Source: UBA6623 sp965238125 (GTDB lineage Bacteria; Acidobacteriota; Terriglobia; Bryobacterales; UBA6623). Taken from it: a stretch of DNA of 64,000 bases. A program made the translations under genes and the position numbers. The DNA is taken from positions 1,860,001 to 1,924,000 of the forward strand of contig OZ250179.1 in assembly GCA_965238125.1 (NCBI GenBank). Direction: 5' to 3'. A model generated the notes under the pieces. It was given only the letters and a program-made list of their open reading frames with translations, was not told the DNA's origin and ran no database searches. Of this stretch, positions 52,553-60,555 are shown one piece after another (the first letter of the stretch is position 1; every line of letters starts with the position of its first letter).

Positions 52553-53452
52553 ATGAATCGACGTAGCTTTCTTTCGGGTGGAGCGGCGGCGGCGGCTCTG
52601 GGGGCCTCGGCGGCCCAAGGGCAAAGCAACGCTGCGAAGTTCAAGCTCAAGTACGCCCCGCATCCGGGCATGTTCAAGAATTCCGCCGGCGAGGACATGC
52701 TCGACCAGATCCGTTTCTCCGCTGATCAGGGCTTTACGGCTTGGGAGGATAACGGGGCCGGCCGCCGCCCGGTGGATGTTCAAAACAAGATCGGCGAGAC
52801 GATCGACCAGCTCGGCATGACGATGGGAGTTTTCGTTTCTTTCGGCGATTTCGCGAAGAACGACTTCGTGACCCGCACCGACAAGGAATACCAGGACGAG
52901 ATCCGCAAGAAGATGCGCGACGCGGTGGAAACGGCCAAGCGAGTGAAGGCGGTTTGGACCACGGTGGTCCCCAATTCGGTCAACCAAGAGCTCGCCCCGG
53001 GTTTCCAGCGGGCCAATTGCATCACCAATCTCCGGGCGATGGCGGAAGTTTGCGAGCCGGCGGGTCTGGTCATGGTCCTCGAGCCGCTCAATTGGTATGC
53101 CGACCACCCGGGGCTGTTTCTGCGGGGGGTTCCGCAGGCGTATGGGATTTGCAAGGCCGTTCATTCGCCGAGTTGCAAGATTCTCAACGACCTCTATCAC
53201 CAGCAGATCGACGTGGGGAATTTGATTCCCAATCTGGAAGCCGCTTGGGACGAAACCGCCTATTTCCAAGTCGGCGACAACCCAGGCCGCAAAGAGCCCA
53301 CGACGGGAGAAATCAATTACAAGAACATCTTCGCTCTGCTCGACCGGCGCGGCTACGACGGCGTGATCGGCATGGAGCACGGCAACAGCCGCCCGGGCAA
53401 GCAGGGCGAACAGGCCGTGATCGCCGCCTATCGGGAAGTCGACGATTTTTGA
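52553..53452 (+). CDS. Tat-exported hydroxypyruvate-isomerase-like TIM-barrel protein
   Basis: A 299-residue TIM-barrel protein of the hydroxypyruvate isomerase / sugar phosphate isomerase group, with a twin-arginine signal (MNRRSFLSGGAAAAALGASA). Barrel features include GLVMVLEPLNWYADHPG with the metal-binding Glu, KILNDLYHQQIDVGNLIP with the D-x-x-H pair, FQVGDNPGRKEPTTGEINY and DGVIGMEHGNSRPGKQGE with the last Glu. These match the hydroxypyruvate isomerase active-site layout. Export by Tat is unusual for a central-metabolism enzyme but common for this group in Acidobacteriota and Planctomycetota. It is monocistronic; the substrate is unproven. Confidence 0.88.
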   Translation: MNRRSFLSGGAAAAALGASAAQGQSNAAKFKLKYAPHPGMFKNSAGEDMLDQIRFSADQGFTAWEDNGAGRRPVDVQNKIGETIDQLGMTMGVFVSFGDFAKNDFVTRTDKEYQDEIRKKMRDAVETAKRVKAVWTTVVPNSVNQELAPGFQRANCITNLRAMAEVCEPAGLVMVLEPLNWYADHPGLFLRGVPQAYGICKAVHSPSCKILNDLYHQQIDVGNLIPNLEAAWDETAYFQVGDNPGRKEPTTGEINYKNIFALLDRRGYDGVIGMEHGNSRPGKQGEQAVIAAYREVDDF

Positions 53453-53504
53453 GCAATCGCCAGACGACAACGGTCCACGCGCTGGGTTGCCCGACCCTCC
53501 AGGG

Positions 53505-53734
53505 GGGTGTGAGACATCAATGTGGGAACGGGGACCGGGCGCGAGTTGGCGGGGCAATCGAGACCAGCTCACGTGCCCGCGGACAAGCTTCGGCCAAGGC
53601 CGAAAAGCGGGACATTCGTCATGAAATGGCGACACGGCTTGCCTGGAGGCGCCCGCCACATCGGGCACCGATTGGTGCATCGGCAAGATTGTCGTGCGAT
53701 GGCGAGGCCTAATTCCCACAATTATGTCGCACCC
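53505..53734. mobile_element. MITE of the ISKra4-type end family, 230 bp
   Basis: Left end GTGTGAGACATCAATGTGGG and right end TCCCACAATTATGTCGCACC match the ISKra4 element termini, inverted. The 9-bp flanks are CCTCCAGGG (53496-53504) and CCCCCAGGG (53735-53743), identical at eight of nine positions. The interior differs from the 7164 and 16317 MITEs but is also palindrome-rich (CTTCGGCCAAGGCCGAA). It lies ~150 bases from the full ISKra4 element. Confidence 0.72.
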
Positions 53735-53909
53735 CCCCCAGGGGTGTATGGGACGTTATGTGGGCGGCGGCGGGCCGGCGCTCTCGGCCCAAATCGCCGA
53801 TCATGACTAAGTGACTCTTTTTTAATGGTTTGATTCGATCGAGCCGGTATCTCGGTTTGACCGGGGCAGGACCAAGGTACTGGTGGGTGTGCGACATAAA
53901 TGTGGGAAA

Positions 53910-55310
53910 TCAAGCGGCGCGGGCACGGGCCTCCCAGTAATCCTCGAACCTTCCGCTCAGCCGACAGCAGCGCAACGCGATGATGGCGTTGGCGCCGCGC
54001 ACCGTCCAGAACATGCCGGAGCGCTTTAACCGCGCGCCGATCACCTTCTTGCAGCCCGCCTCGACCACTCCCGAGCCGACAAACAATCCCTGGCGGCGAA
54101 ACTCGGGATACCGCATCCGCTCGGCGTTGCGCTCGAAGTAGTCCGCCTCGTTGGCGAGCAAATGGGCCGACTCCTGATTCGGCGTGGAGAACCCGCGTAA
54201 GACTTTCACCAACGCCTTGATCTTGCCTTGTTCGAGCTTGTGCAACAACCGCGCGGCCCAACGTTTCCGCCGGCGCTCATCGCTCGGGAACAGTTTCGCC
54301 GACAACTCCCACAGATGCTGCCGCGCATGGTAAAGGTCGACGATCTCGACGGCGCCGGGGAAGTGCTGATGTGCCAGGTTCCAGATCCAGGGCGCGCCGT
54401 CGCCGAGAATGACTTTCTTGCGAGCACGGCTCCAGCCCCGCCGCCAAGCTTCCGTATACAGCCGCAAGCCGAACGCCTCGGCTCCCTCGATCGCCGCGCT
54501 GTAACTGGTCGAGTTCTCGTCGCGCCGCGGCCGGCCTTGTTCGTCGGTGGTGGTTTGGGTGAAGACGCAGCCGAGTTTGACCTCGCGGGTGCGGGCCGGC
54601 CGCCCCGCAGTTTTTCCGACACGGCCGGCGGTCTCGGCGGCCACGACGGGAATGCCCGTGCCGTCCATTTCGATGTAGAGCAGGGGCACGGCGGGGGCGG
54701 CGACGTGCGGCAAGTCGAGTTGCTTGGCGCGTTGGATCGCCACTTGCTCGCGGGCTTCGATGTCGGCGCCGAGGGCCTCGGCATGGCGTTCGACGGACTT
54801 GGCGGTAACGTCGAGACCGGCCAAGACGTCGAGTTGTTCACGGCCTTGCTCGAAAGAAGTTTCGCTGCCCACCAGCGCCATCATGCGGCGCACGCCGGGC
54901 GAGCAGGCGGTGCCTTCGATGTCGAGTTCGCGGTCGCGCGGGCTTTGTCCCCGGCGGCATGTCGAGCAGAGGTAGTAGGCGCGCTCGAAACGCACCTCGC
55001 CCACCACGGTGGTGAGTTGTTTGGGGCGAGTATCGCGGCAGCAAGCTTGTTGACCGCAGGGGCAGGGGATTCGGGACGGCACGGTCTCGGAGGACGACAG
55101 TAACTTGCTCAGCAGCGTGGTCCCGGCGCGATGCATGGTGCCGCGAACCGCCGTCTCGACGGCTTCGAGATCGAGGGGGTCGCCGCGGCGTTGGCCGCGG
55201 AAGATGACCCCGAGCAGCTGCGTCACTTCTTGGGCGACTTCGTGGCGGATGGTTTCGGCCGTTTTTTTTCCTGGGGCTTCGGGGTGTCTGCGGCGGGTCG
55301 CAGACGGCAA
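53910..55310 (-). CDS. ISKra4-family transposase (second frame)
   Basis: A 466-codon frame with a zinc-binding-like region (PCPCGQQACC, then YYLCSTCRRGQSPRD). A DDE catalytic core follows: LLYIEMDGTGIPVV (Asp), KVILGDGAPWIWNLAHQ (Asp), IVDLYHARQHLWEL, and FVGSGVVEAGCKKVIGARLK (Glu). This is the ISKra4 pattern. The first ~15 codons, before the A8 run at 55262-55269, are probably not used alone: a -1 slip from the upstream frame gives a fused protein. The frame is intact, so the element may still move itself and its MITEs. Confidence 0.93.
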   Translation of the reverse strand: MPSATRRRHPEAPGKKTAETIRHEVAQEVTQLLGVIFRGQRRGDPLDLEAVETAVRGTMHRAGTTLLSKLLSSSETVPSRIPCPCGQQACCRDTRPKQLTTVVGEVRFERAYYLCSTCRRGQSPRDRELDIEGTACSPGVRRMMALVGSETSFEQGREQLDVLAGLDVTAKSVERHAEALGADIEAREQVAIQRAKQLDLPHVAAPAVPLLYIEMDGTGIPVVAAETAGRVGKTAGRPARTREVKLGCVFTQTTTDEQGRPRRDENSTSYSAAIEGAEAFGLRLYTEAWRRGWSRARKKVILGDGAPWIWNLAHQHFPGAVEIVDLYHARQHLWELSAKLFPSDERRRKRWAARLLHKLEQGKIKALVKVLRGFSTPNQESAHLLANEADYFERNAERMRYPEFRRQGLFVGSGVVEAGCKKVIGARLKRSGMFWTVRGANAIIALRCCRLSGRFEDYWEARARAA

Positions 55311-55621
55311 ATGCTTTCGTTGACATCGAGCAATTGCCGGCTGAGTTGTTGGAAGCGATGAAACTCGGCCACCTGGCGTTCGGCCTTGCGGCGATCCGCG
55401 GGCGAAGAGAAGGTCTCAGTCACGGTCTTGCCGCTCACTTTTTTGGTGAGGCGGAAATGCGGACCATGGGGCGGTTGGTCGGGTTGGTGGCAGCGGCAAT
55501 TCGGTTTGCCGCAGCGGCCGCGGGTGGCGGTAATCGAGCCGCTGCGAAAGTCTCCTAAGTGGAGGATCTCGGAGAGAATCGCGGCACGTTGTCGTTCGAG
55601 GGCAGCGAGAGATTGGGGCAC
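55223..55621 (-). CDS. ISKra4 first frame (DUF6788-like)
   Basis: A 132-codon frame overlapping the transposase frame. It has a small zinc-ribbon-like motif (RGRCGKPNCRCHQPDQPPHG) and HFRLTKKVSGKTVTETFSSP, as in the small DUF6788 proteins encoded at the start of many ISKra4-type elements. It ends soon after the A8 run at 55262-55269. A -1 slip there would fuse it to TAETIRHEVAQEVTQLLG of the transposase. It probably helps end binding or supplies the N-terminus of the full transposase. Confidence 0.8.
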   Translation of the reverse strand: MPQSLAALERQRAAILSEILHLGDFRSGSITATRGRCGKPNCRCHQPDQPPHGPHFRLTKKVSGKTVTETFSSPADRRKAERQVAEFHRFQQLSRQLLDVNESICRLRPAADTPKPQEKKRPKPSATKSPKK

Positions 55622-55885
55622 GGGGCACCTCCTTATTACCTAGCGTATACATACGCAAGGAAAAACGCCACAAAAAAAGACAACCCCACAAGCTCCCACA
55701 TTTATGTCGCGCACCCGGTACTGGTCGACACTCACATTGTGGGCAAGGTAAGATTGAAAATGGGAGAGGATGGGCCGCTCTCCCTGTCGGTTTCGACGGT
55801 TCGCGCAGCCGAGAGCGTCGAGGGAAAGTTGTGGTCGGGTTTGAGCAGGCCGGCGTAAGGAACACCTCCGCCGCGAGTCTTGAGA

Positions 55886-57034
55886 ATGTCGAATCAGGTC
55901 ATCATCATCTCCCCCGATCAAGGACTTGCCAGGGAGCTGGTTTCGGCGATTCGCGGAGCTTCCGCCGGCGCCGACCCCGTCGTTCTGTCCAAATACCCGA
56001 CGCCCGGAGACTTGCGAAATCTCTTGCAGGCTTCCGATGACTCGTGCGGCACCGTCATCGTGGACCTGGGTATCCCCGAGCAGGCGCTGGAGTTGGTGCG
56101 GGTGGTCACCGAAAGTTTCCCGCAAATCACGGCGATGGCCGCCGATGTCGAATCGAAGGCGGAATCGATTTTGGGGGCCATGCGGGCGGGCGCGGCTGAA
56201 TATCTCATACCGCCCTTTGATACCCACCAGTTGCGCGCCACGCTGAAGCAGCGTGCCCGCAAGGATCGAGCCTCTCGTCCGAAGGGCAAATTGGTTTGCT
56301 TCATGCCCGCGCAGGGGGGCAATGGGGCGTCAACGGTGGCGCTGCACACGGCGAATGCGATTTCCCGAGAGAGCGACGGGAAAGTTCTGCTGATCGATTT
56401 TGATTTTCACTCCGGCACGGTCGCGTTTCGTTTGCGCCTGAAGCCGGAATTCACGTTTTTCGACGCTGTCGCGCGAATCGACATGATCGACGAATTGTGG
56501 CCGCGGATTGTTTCAAGTTGCAACGGACTCGACGTGCTGCCATCTCCAGCCGCAAGCGCCGACATTCCCCGTGCGATGCAGAGCAATCTGCTCCACGAAG
56601 TCTTCGAGTCGGCCACGAGGGTTTATTCGTGCATCGTTGTGGACATGCCTAATCCGCTGTTCAGCTCATCTCAGTACGTCCTTCAACAATCCGATGTCGT
56701 GTATCTGGTCGCCACGGCCGAGATCATGTCGCTTCACTTAGCGCGCTGGCGCATCAACCAATTGATGCAGGTCCAAGTCCCACAGGAGAAGATCAAGTTG
56801 GTGGTCAACCGGGTAGGCGCCAAGCGAGGCATGGACGCGGCCGACATCAGTAAGGTCGTCGGCGCGTCGGTCGATTGGCGGTTCAGTAATGATTACTCGG
56901 TCGTCACCGACTCCTACGTGAAGGGAGTTCTGATTTCGCGCAGTTCGACGTTGGGGCAAGAGATCGACAGTTTCGCTTTCCACGTCTTGGGCATTGAGCC
57001 GAAGAAGGCGACCAAGAAGTGGAAGTTTCTCTGA
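55886..57034 (+). CDS. CpaE/MinD-like ATPase with receiver-like N-terminus
   Basis: A 382-residue protein of the CpaE family, which positions or assembles type IVc (Tad/Flp) pili. Residues ~1-120 are a receiver-like domain (VIIISPDQGLARELVSAI ... GTVIVDLGIPEQALELV). Residues ~135-370 are a MinD/ParA-like domain. Its deviant Walker A reads AQGGNGASTVALHTA, lacking the usual lysine as is typical for CpaE. LLIDFDFHSGTVAF and CIVVDMPNPLFSS correspond to the switch and Walker B regions. No other tad/cpa genes are visible, so it is an orphan within this window. The ISKra4 element lies ~170 bases upstream and may affect its promoter. Confidence 0.85.
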   Translation: MSNQVIIISPDQGLARELVSAIRGASAGADPVVLSKYPTPGDLRNLLQASDDSCGTVIVDLGIPEQALELVRVVTESFPQITAMAADVESKAESILGAMRAGAAEYLIPPFDTHQLRATLKQRARKDRASRPKGKLVCFMPAQGGNGASTVALHTANAISRESDGKVLLIDFDFHSGTVAFRLRLKPEFTFFDAVARIDMIDELWPRIVSSCNGLDVLPSPAASADIPRAMQSNLLHEVFESATRVYSCIVVDMPNPLFSSSQYVLQQSDVVYLVATAEIMSLHLARWRINQLMQVQVPQEKIKLVVNRVGAKRGMDAADISKVVGASVDWRFSNDYSVVTDSYVKGVLISRSSTLGQEIDSFAFHVLGIEPKKATKKWKFL

Positions 57035-57046
57035 AGACCTTCCTTC

Positions 57047-58087
57047 TCATACCGCCGGCGCTTCAACTCCGTATTGTGCGGCTTTGCGGCATAGGCTGTC
57101 CCAGGTGTCGGGATGAATCGGGACGCCGTCGGCGCGTTGCGCGCGGATTCGTTCCTCGGGCTCGCCGGGGATGAGGATCTCCGAAACTCCGGGCGCGAGC
57201 CGACTGCTCTTGACGTACTCGAGCAAGCCGCGCACATCGTCTTCAAACGGGTCGGCCCCGCGCATTCGATCGACATCGACCAGCGTGAGCATGAAGCTGT
57301 TGCCGACCCGTTGGGTGTCGGGCCGGCTGCAGCCGGCGCCCGAGAGCGCCCCGGCGAGGATGTCGCCGGCTAAGCCGAGAGCGAAACCCTTGTGACGCGC
57401 GAAGGGCAGCAGGGCGCCCTCGGGAGGGCCGTAGAATTCGTCGGCGTCGGTCGTCGGGTTGCCCTCGGCATCAATGATGCAGCCCTCGGGAACCGGCTCG
57501 CCCGCGGTACGCATGTTACGCACCTTGCCCTCGGCGATCGTGCAAGTCGACACGTCGACGACGATTGGCGAGTCGTCTTTCCTGGGAATCGCGATGGCAA
57601 TCGGGTTGGCGGAAAGGCGGCGCTCGACACCGCCCCAAGGCGCGACGATCTTTCCTCCACCGTGCGTATTCGAGAACAAAACGGCGGCCATGCCGGCTTG
57701 GGCCGCCATGGCGGGGTATTCGCCGAATCGGCCCATGTGACAACATTGGCGCCCGGCGACGATGGCGACGCCGTTTTCGCGCGCCTTGTCAATTGCCAGC
57801 TCGGTTGCTTTACGGCCCATCACTTGGCCGAAACCCCAATCGCCGTCAATCACGGCGAACGCGTCCGCCTCGACGACGACTTTGAACGTCGCTTGTGTGT
57901 TGACCCATCCTTTCTCCATCCACTCGATGTAGAAGGGAAGTCGCATGACGCCGTGGGAATCGTGACCGACGAGATTGGCGTCGACGAGGGATTCGCTGAC
58001 AATGCGGGAATCTTCGTCGCGAGCCCCGGCGGCCGCAAAAATGGCGGTCGAAAAGGAGGTGAGTTCGGCGGGTTGGAGAGTAGGCAT
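57047..58087 (-). CDS. Ldh-family (malate/L-lactate/ureidoglycolate) dehydrogenase
   Basis: A 346-residue NAD(P)-dependent oxidoreductase of the Ldh2/MdH family. Family landmarks are LVGHDSHGVMRLPFYIEWM with the catalytic-region His, GQVMGRKATELAIDKA, HMGRFGEYPAMAAQAGMAAV, SNTHGGGKIVAPWGGVERR, LSANPIAIAIP and the C-terminal GFALGLAGDILAGALSGAG. Substrate could be malate, lactate, ureidoglycolate or another 2-hydroxy acid. The ATG at 58087 gives the normal family length; the frame stays open far upstream, but that extension overlaps the divergent radical SAM gene and has no similarity to anything. It converges with the CpaE-like gene, 12 bases apart. Confidence 0.93.
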   Translation of the reverse strand: MPTLQPAELTSFSTAIFAAAGARDEDSRIVSESLVDANLVGHDSHGVMRLPFYIEWMEKGWVNTQATFKVVVEADAFAVIDGDWGFGQVMGRKATELAIDKARENGVAIVAGRQCCHMGRFGEYPAMAAQAGMAAVLFSNTHGGGKIVAPWGGVERRLSANPIAIAIPRKDDSPIVVDVSTCTIAEGKVRNMRTAGEPVPEGCIIDAEGNPTTDADEFYGPPEGALLPFARHKGFALGLAGDILAGALSGAGCSRPDTQRVGNSFMLTLVDVDRMRGADPFEDDVRGLLEYVKSSRLAPGVSEILIPGEPEERIRAQRADGVPIHPDTWDSLCRKAAQYGVEAPAV

Positions 58088-58258
58088 CAAACTACTGTAG
58101 CGGAACAGAATCGCTTCCGGCGTAGAGGACGGGCCGACCGAGAGAAGCGCACTGTGAAGTGCCGCTTTCGGTGTCTCGCGCGGGCTTGCACTTTCGACCG
58201 GGCGGGAAGTTCTCGGGTTTCCTACAATAGAAAAGACGGCTTCGCCGACTCGCTTGCC

Positions 58259-59590
58259 ATGTCCGACACCGCGCCATCGTTGACCGTGCTGCCTGATGAG
58301 CAGGAGGAGACCACGGTCGGCAGTTACTTCGTTTCGAACTACCCGCCGTTCTCTTGCTGGGGATCCGAGCATGCCGAGCGGGCCCGTGACCGCTTCGAGC
58401 GGCCCGGCGACCCCGACACCGCGCTCGGGATTTACATCCATATCCCCTTCTGCCGCAAGCGGTGTCACTTTTGCTATTTCCGCGTCTACACCGACAAGAA
58501 CAGCAACGAAATCGTCGACTACCTCGAGGCGATGGGGCGAGAGGCCGAGCGGCTGGTGGAGACCGCCTTCCTCAACGGACGCAAGATCCGTTTTCTCTAC
58601 TTCGGCGGCGGCACGCCGTCTTATCTTTCGCAGACGCAACTCAGCGAGCTGGTCTTGCACCTGCGCAACGCTTTCCCCTGGGACGAAGCCGAGGAAATCG
58701 CTTTTGAGTGCGAGCCCGGCACGCTCACCGAGAAAAAGGTGCACACGCTGCGTGAACTCGGCATTACGCGTCTCAGCCTGGGCGTCGAGAATTTCGACGA
58801 TCACATCCTCGAACTCAACAATCGCGCCCATCACTCGATGGAAATTCATCGCGCCTATGAATGGATCCGCGCCGCCGGCTTCCCGCAGGTCAACATCGAT
58901 TTGATCGCCGGCATGATCGGAGAGACCGACGACAATTGGCGCCGCGTCGTCGAGAAGACGGTCGAATTCGACCCCGACGCCGCGACGATTTACCAAATGG
59001 AGGTCCCTCCCAACACGACGATCTATCGGGAAATGCGCAACGAGGGCCGCGTCGCCGCTCCCGTCGCGAATTGGAAGACCAAGCGGCGTTGGGTGGCGGA
59101 GGCCTTCGCCGCTCTCGAACAAGCCGGTTACACGATCGACAGCGCCTACACCGCGGTCAAGGATCCGGCGCGGACCAAGTTCGTCTACCGCGACGCCCTG
59201 TGGTCCGGCGCCGACATGCTGGCGCTGGGGGTTTCCGCTTTCGGGCATCTCGACGGCGTGCACTACCAAAACGAAATCCACATGGAGCCGTATCTGGCGG
59301 CGGTTCGCGAAGGGCGATTACCCGTTTGGAGAGCGGTCGAGATGGACGACGAGGAGAAGCTGATTCGTCAGTTTGTGTTGCAGATGAAACTCGGGCGGGT
59401 TTCGACCGAGGTTTTCCGCAGCCGCTTCGGGGTGGACGTGAACGAGCGCTGGGGGCCTGTGTTTCGCGAATACGAACAAGCGGGATGGCTGCGGCGGCAT
59501 ACCGGAACGATAGAGTTGACCCGCGAGGGGCTGATGCAGGTCGACCGCCTGCTGCACGCGTTCTTCTTGGAACGGCATCGCGCGGCCTGA
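58259..59590 (+). CDS. Coproporphyrinogen-III-oxidase-like radical SAM protein (HemN/HemW family)
   Basis: A 443-residue radical SAM protein. The iron-sulfur motif is C-x3-C-x2-C in HIPFCRKRCHFCYFRVY, followed by FLYFGGGTPSYLS (SAM-binding GGGTP) and SLGVENFDDHILELNNRAH, typical of HemN/HemW proteins. A C-terminal HemN_C-like winged domain is visible (LIRQFVLQMKLGRVSTEVF, then GWLRRHTGTIELTREG). True HemN makes protoporphyrinogen, whereas HemW inserts haem; the sequence does not decide. A variable ~40-residue N-terminal extension precedes the core. The start at 58259 is chosen because the upstream frame overlaps the Ldh gene. Confidence 0.85.
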   Translation: MSDTAPSLTVLPDEQEETTVGSYFVSNYPPFSCWGSEHAERARDRFERPGDPDTALGIYIHIPFCRKRCHFCYFRVYTDKNSNEIVDYLEAMGREAERLVETAFLNGRKIRFLYFGGGTPSYLSQTQLSELVLHLRNAFPWDEAEEIAFECEPGTLTEKKVHTLRELGITRLSLGVENFDDHILELNNRAHHSMEIHRAYEWIRAAGFPQVNIDLIAGMIGETDDNWRRVVEKTVEFDPDAATIYQMEVPPNTTIYREMRNEGRVAAPVANWKTKRRWVAEAFAALEQAGYTIDSAYTAVKDPARTKFVYRDALWSGADMLALGVSAFGHLDGVHYQNEIHMEPYLAAVREGRLPVWRAVEMDDEEKLIRQFVLQMKLGRVSTEVFRSRFGVDVNERWGPVFREYEQAGWLRRHTGTIELTREGLMQVDRLLHAFFLERHRAA

Positions 59591-59680
59591 ACCGGGCTTG
59601 AGCCGTCGGTGAACCGGGCTTGTCAGCACTTATCGTGTCCCAACGACTCGCCTGTTTATCGCGCCCGATCTTTCTCTCTG

Positions 59681-60073
59681 TTAGCGGCCAACGATGGGCA
59701 AATCCGTTTTGTCAAAATCTCGACCTTTGAAAAGCAGGGGCTCGCCACTGATCTTGGCCGCTGCGTACGCGAAACAATCTCTAAAATCAAGTCCGGCCTT
59801 GTGTCGGCCCTTGCTGTATTTTCGATACGGGCCACGCGCAATCTCAGCTTGTTCACCGTCAACCGACAACACTTGAAATCGGGCACGGTGAAGGAAAAGA
59901 TCGAGCTCCCGCCCGGCGAATTCGCCATACCGAGACTCGACAACGATTGACGTCTCCAGCAGGGTAGCGGCCGAAACGAACCGACGTGGGTCCTTCTCGA
60001 TCAGGCGGTTGAACCGGCGTCGCTCCGGCTCGTCGAGCAGTATCGCAAACAAGGCCGACGCATCAATGACCAT
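59681..60073 (-). CDS. VapC-like PIN-domain toxin
   Basis: A 130-residue PIN-domain ribonuclease. The metal-binding acids are D4 (MVIDAS), E40 (ATLLETSIVVE), D96 and D99 (LDFRDCFAYA), the typical four-acid PIN centre. The GLDFRDCFAYAAAKISGEPL stretch is diagnostic of the VapC group. Its ATG overlaps the stop of the antitoxin gene (TAATG), so the two are translated as a unit. It would cleave tRNA or other RNA when free of its antitoxin. Confidence 0.9.
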   Translation of the reverse strand: MVIDASALFAILLDEPERRRFNRLIEKDPRRFVSAATLLETSIVVESRYGEFAGRELDLFLHRARFQVLSVDGEQAEIARGPYRKYSKGRHKAGLDFRDCFAYAAAKISGEPLLFKGRDFDKTDLPIVGR

Positions 60074-60327
60074 TAGTGAGGGAGCCCGTGTTCGTCGTAG
60101 CCCAAGATCTCGTCCGGAGTCCTGGAATCCAACACAGGCAGGGCGGCACAGCGTTCGGTGATCTCGTCCAGCTCTTCCGCCATCGGGCGACCCGACTTGC
60201 AGGCGGTAACGCGTTCAAGTTGCTCTCGGAGTGCGTTGGTGACCGCTTTCGTGAGGGACACGCCTGTCGCCGCGGCAAGTTCTCGAGCCAGTTGGTCCGC
60301 CTCCGGATTTTTGATACTAAAAGCCAT
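60073..60327 (-). CDS. VapB-like antitoxin (PSK/Rv0623 type)
   Basis: An 84-residue antitoxin. MAFSIKNPEADQLARELAAA and TGVSLTKAVTNALREQLERV form the N-terminal DNA-binding ribbon-helix-helix-like domain of the Rv0623/PSK family. The C-terminal part (LDSRTPDEILGYDEHGLPH) is the toxin-wrapping tail. It is encoded first and overlaps the toxin gene. The complex would repress its own promoter just upstream of 60327. Confidence 0.9.
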   Translation of the reverse strand: MAFSIKNPEADQLARELAAATGVSLTKAVTNALREQLERVTACKSGRPMAEELDEITERCAALPVLDSRTPDEILGYDEHGLPH

Positions 60328-60555
60328 GTCTAGAATCCAGCAAACGATCTATATTCCAGCATACCGAGGATAGGAAGACTCGCAAGCCCACTCTGGTCGC
60401 CGCGGTGACGTCAAGACCCTGGCGGGCGCCTACTATAATTGAAATTGGGTCGCGAGCCCGGTTGACTCGTCGTCGCTTGCCCGCGCCGGCGCATCGGGCG
60501 GCGCGCATCGATGGATATCCCCTCGCATAGTCCCTCGCGCCCTATCTCTCGCATC

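Larger units (their letters stand above)
53885..55716 (-). mobile_element. ISKra4-family insertion sequence
   Basis: An 1832-bp element with 23-bp inverted ends that differ at one base (inner part CGACATAAATGTGGGA at both). It is flanked by a perfect 9-bp duplication GGTACTGGT (53876-53884 and 55717-55725). It encodes a small first reading frame and the transposase, joined across a T8/A8 run. The perfect duplication and near-perfect ends suggest a recent insertion, upstream of the CpaE-like gene. Confidence 0.93.

Noticed and set aside
58088..59281. Long N-terminal extension of the Ldh-family gene (744 codons)
   Set aside because: The extra 398 codons overlap the divergent radical SAM gene and the shared promoter; family members start at the ATG at 58087.
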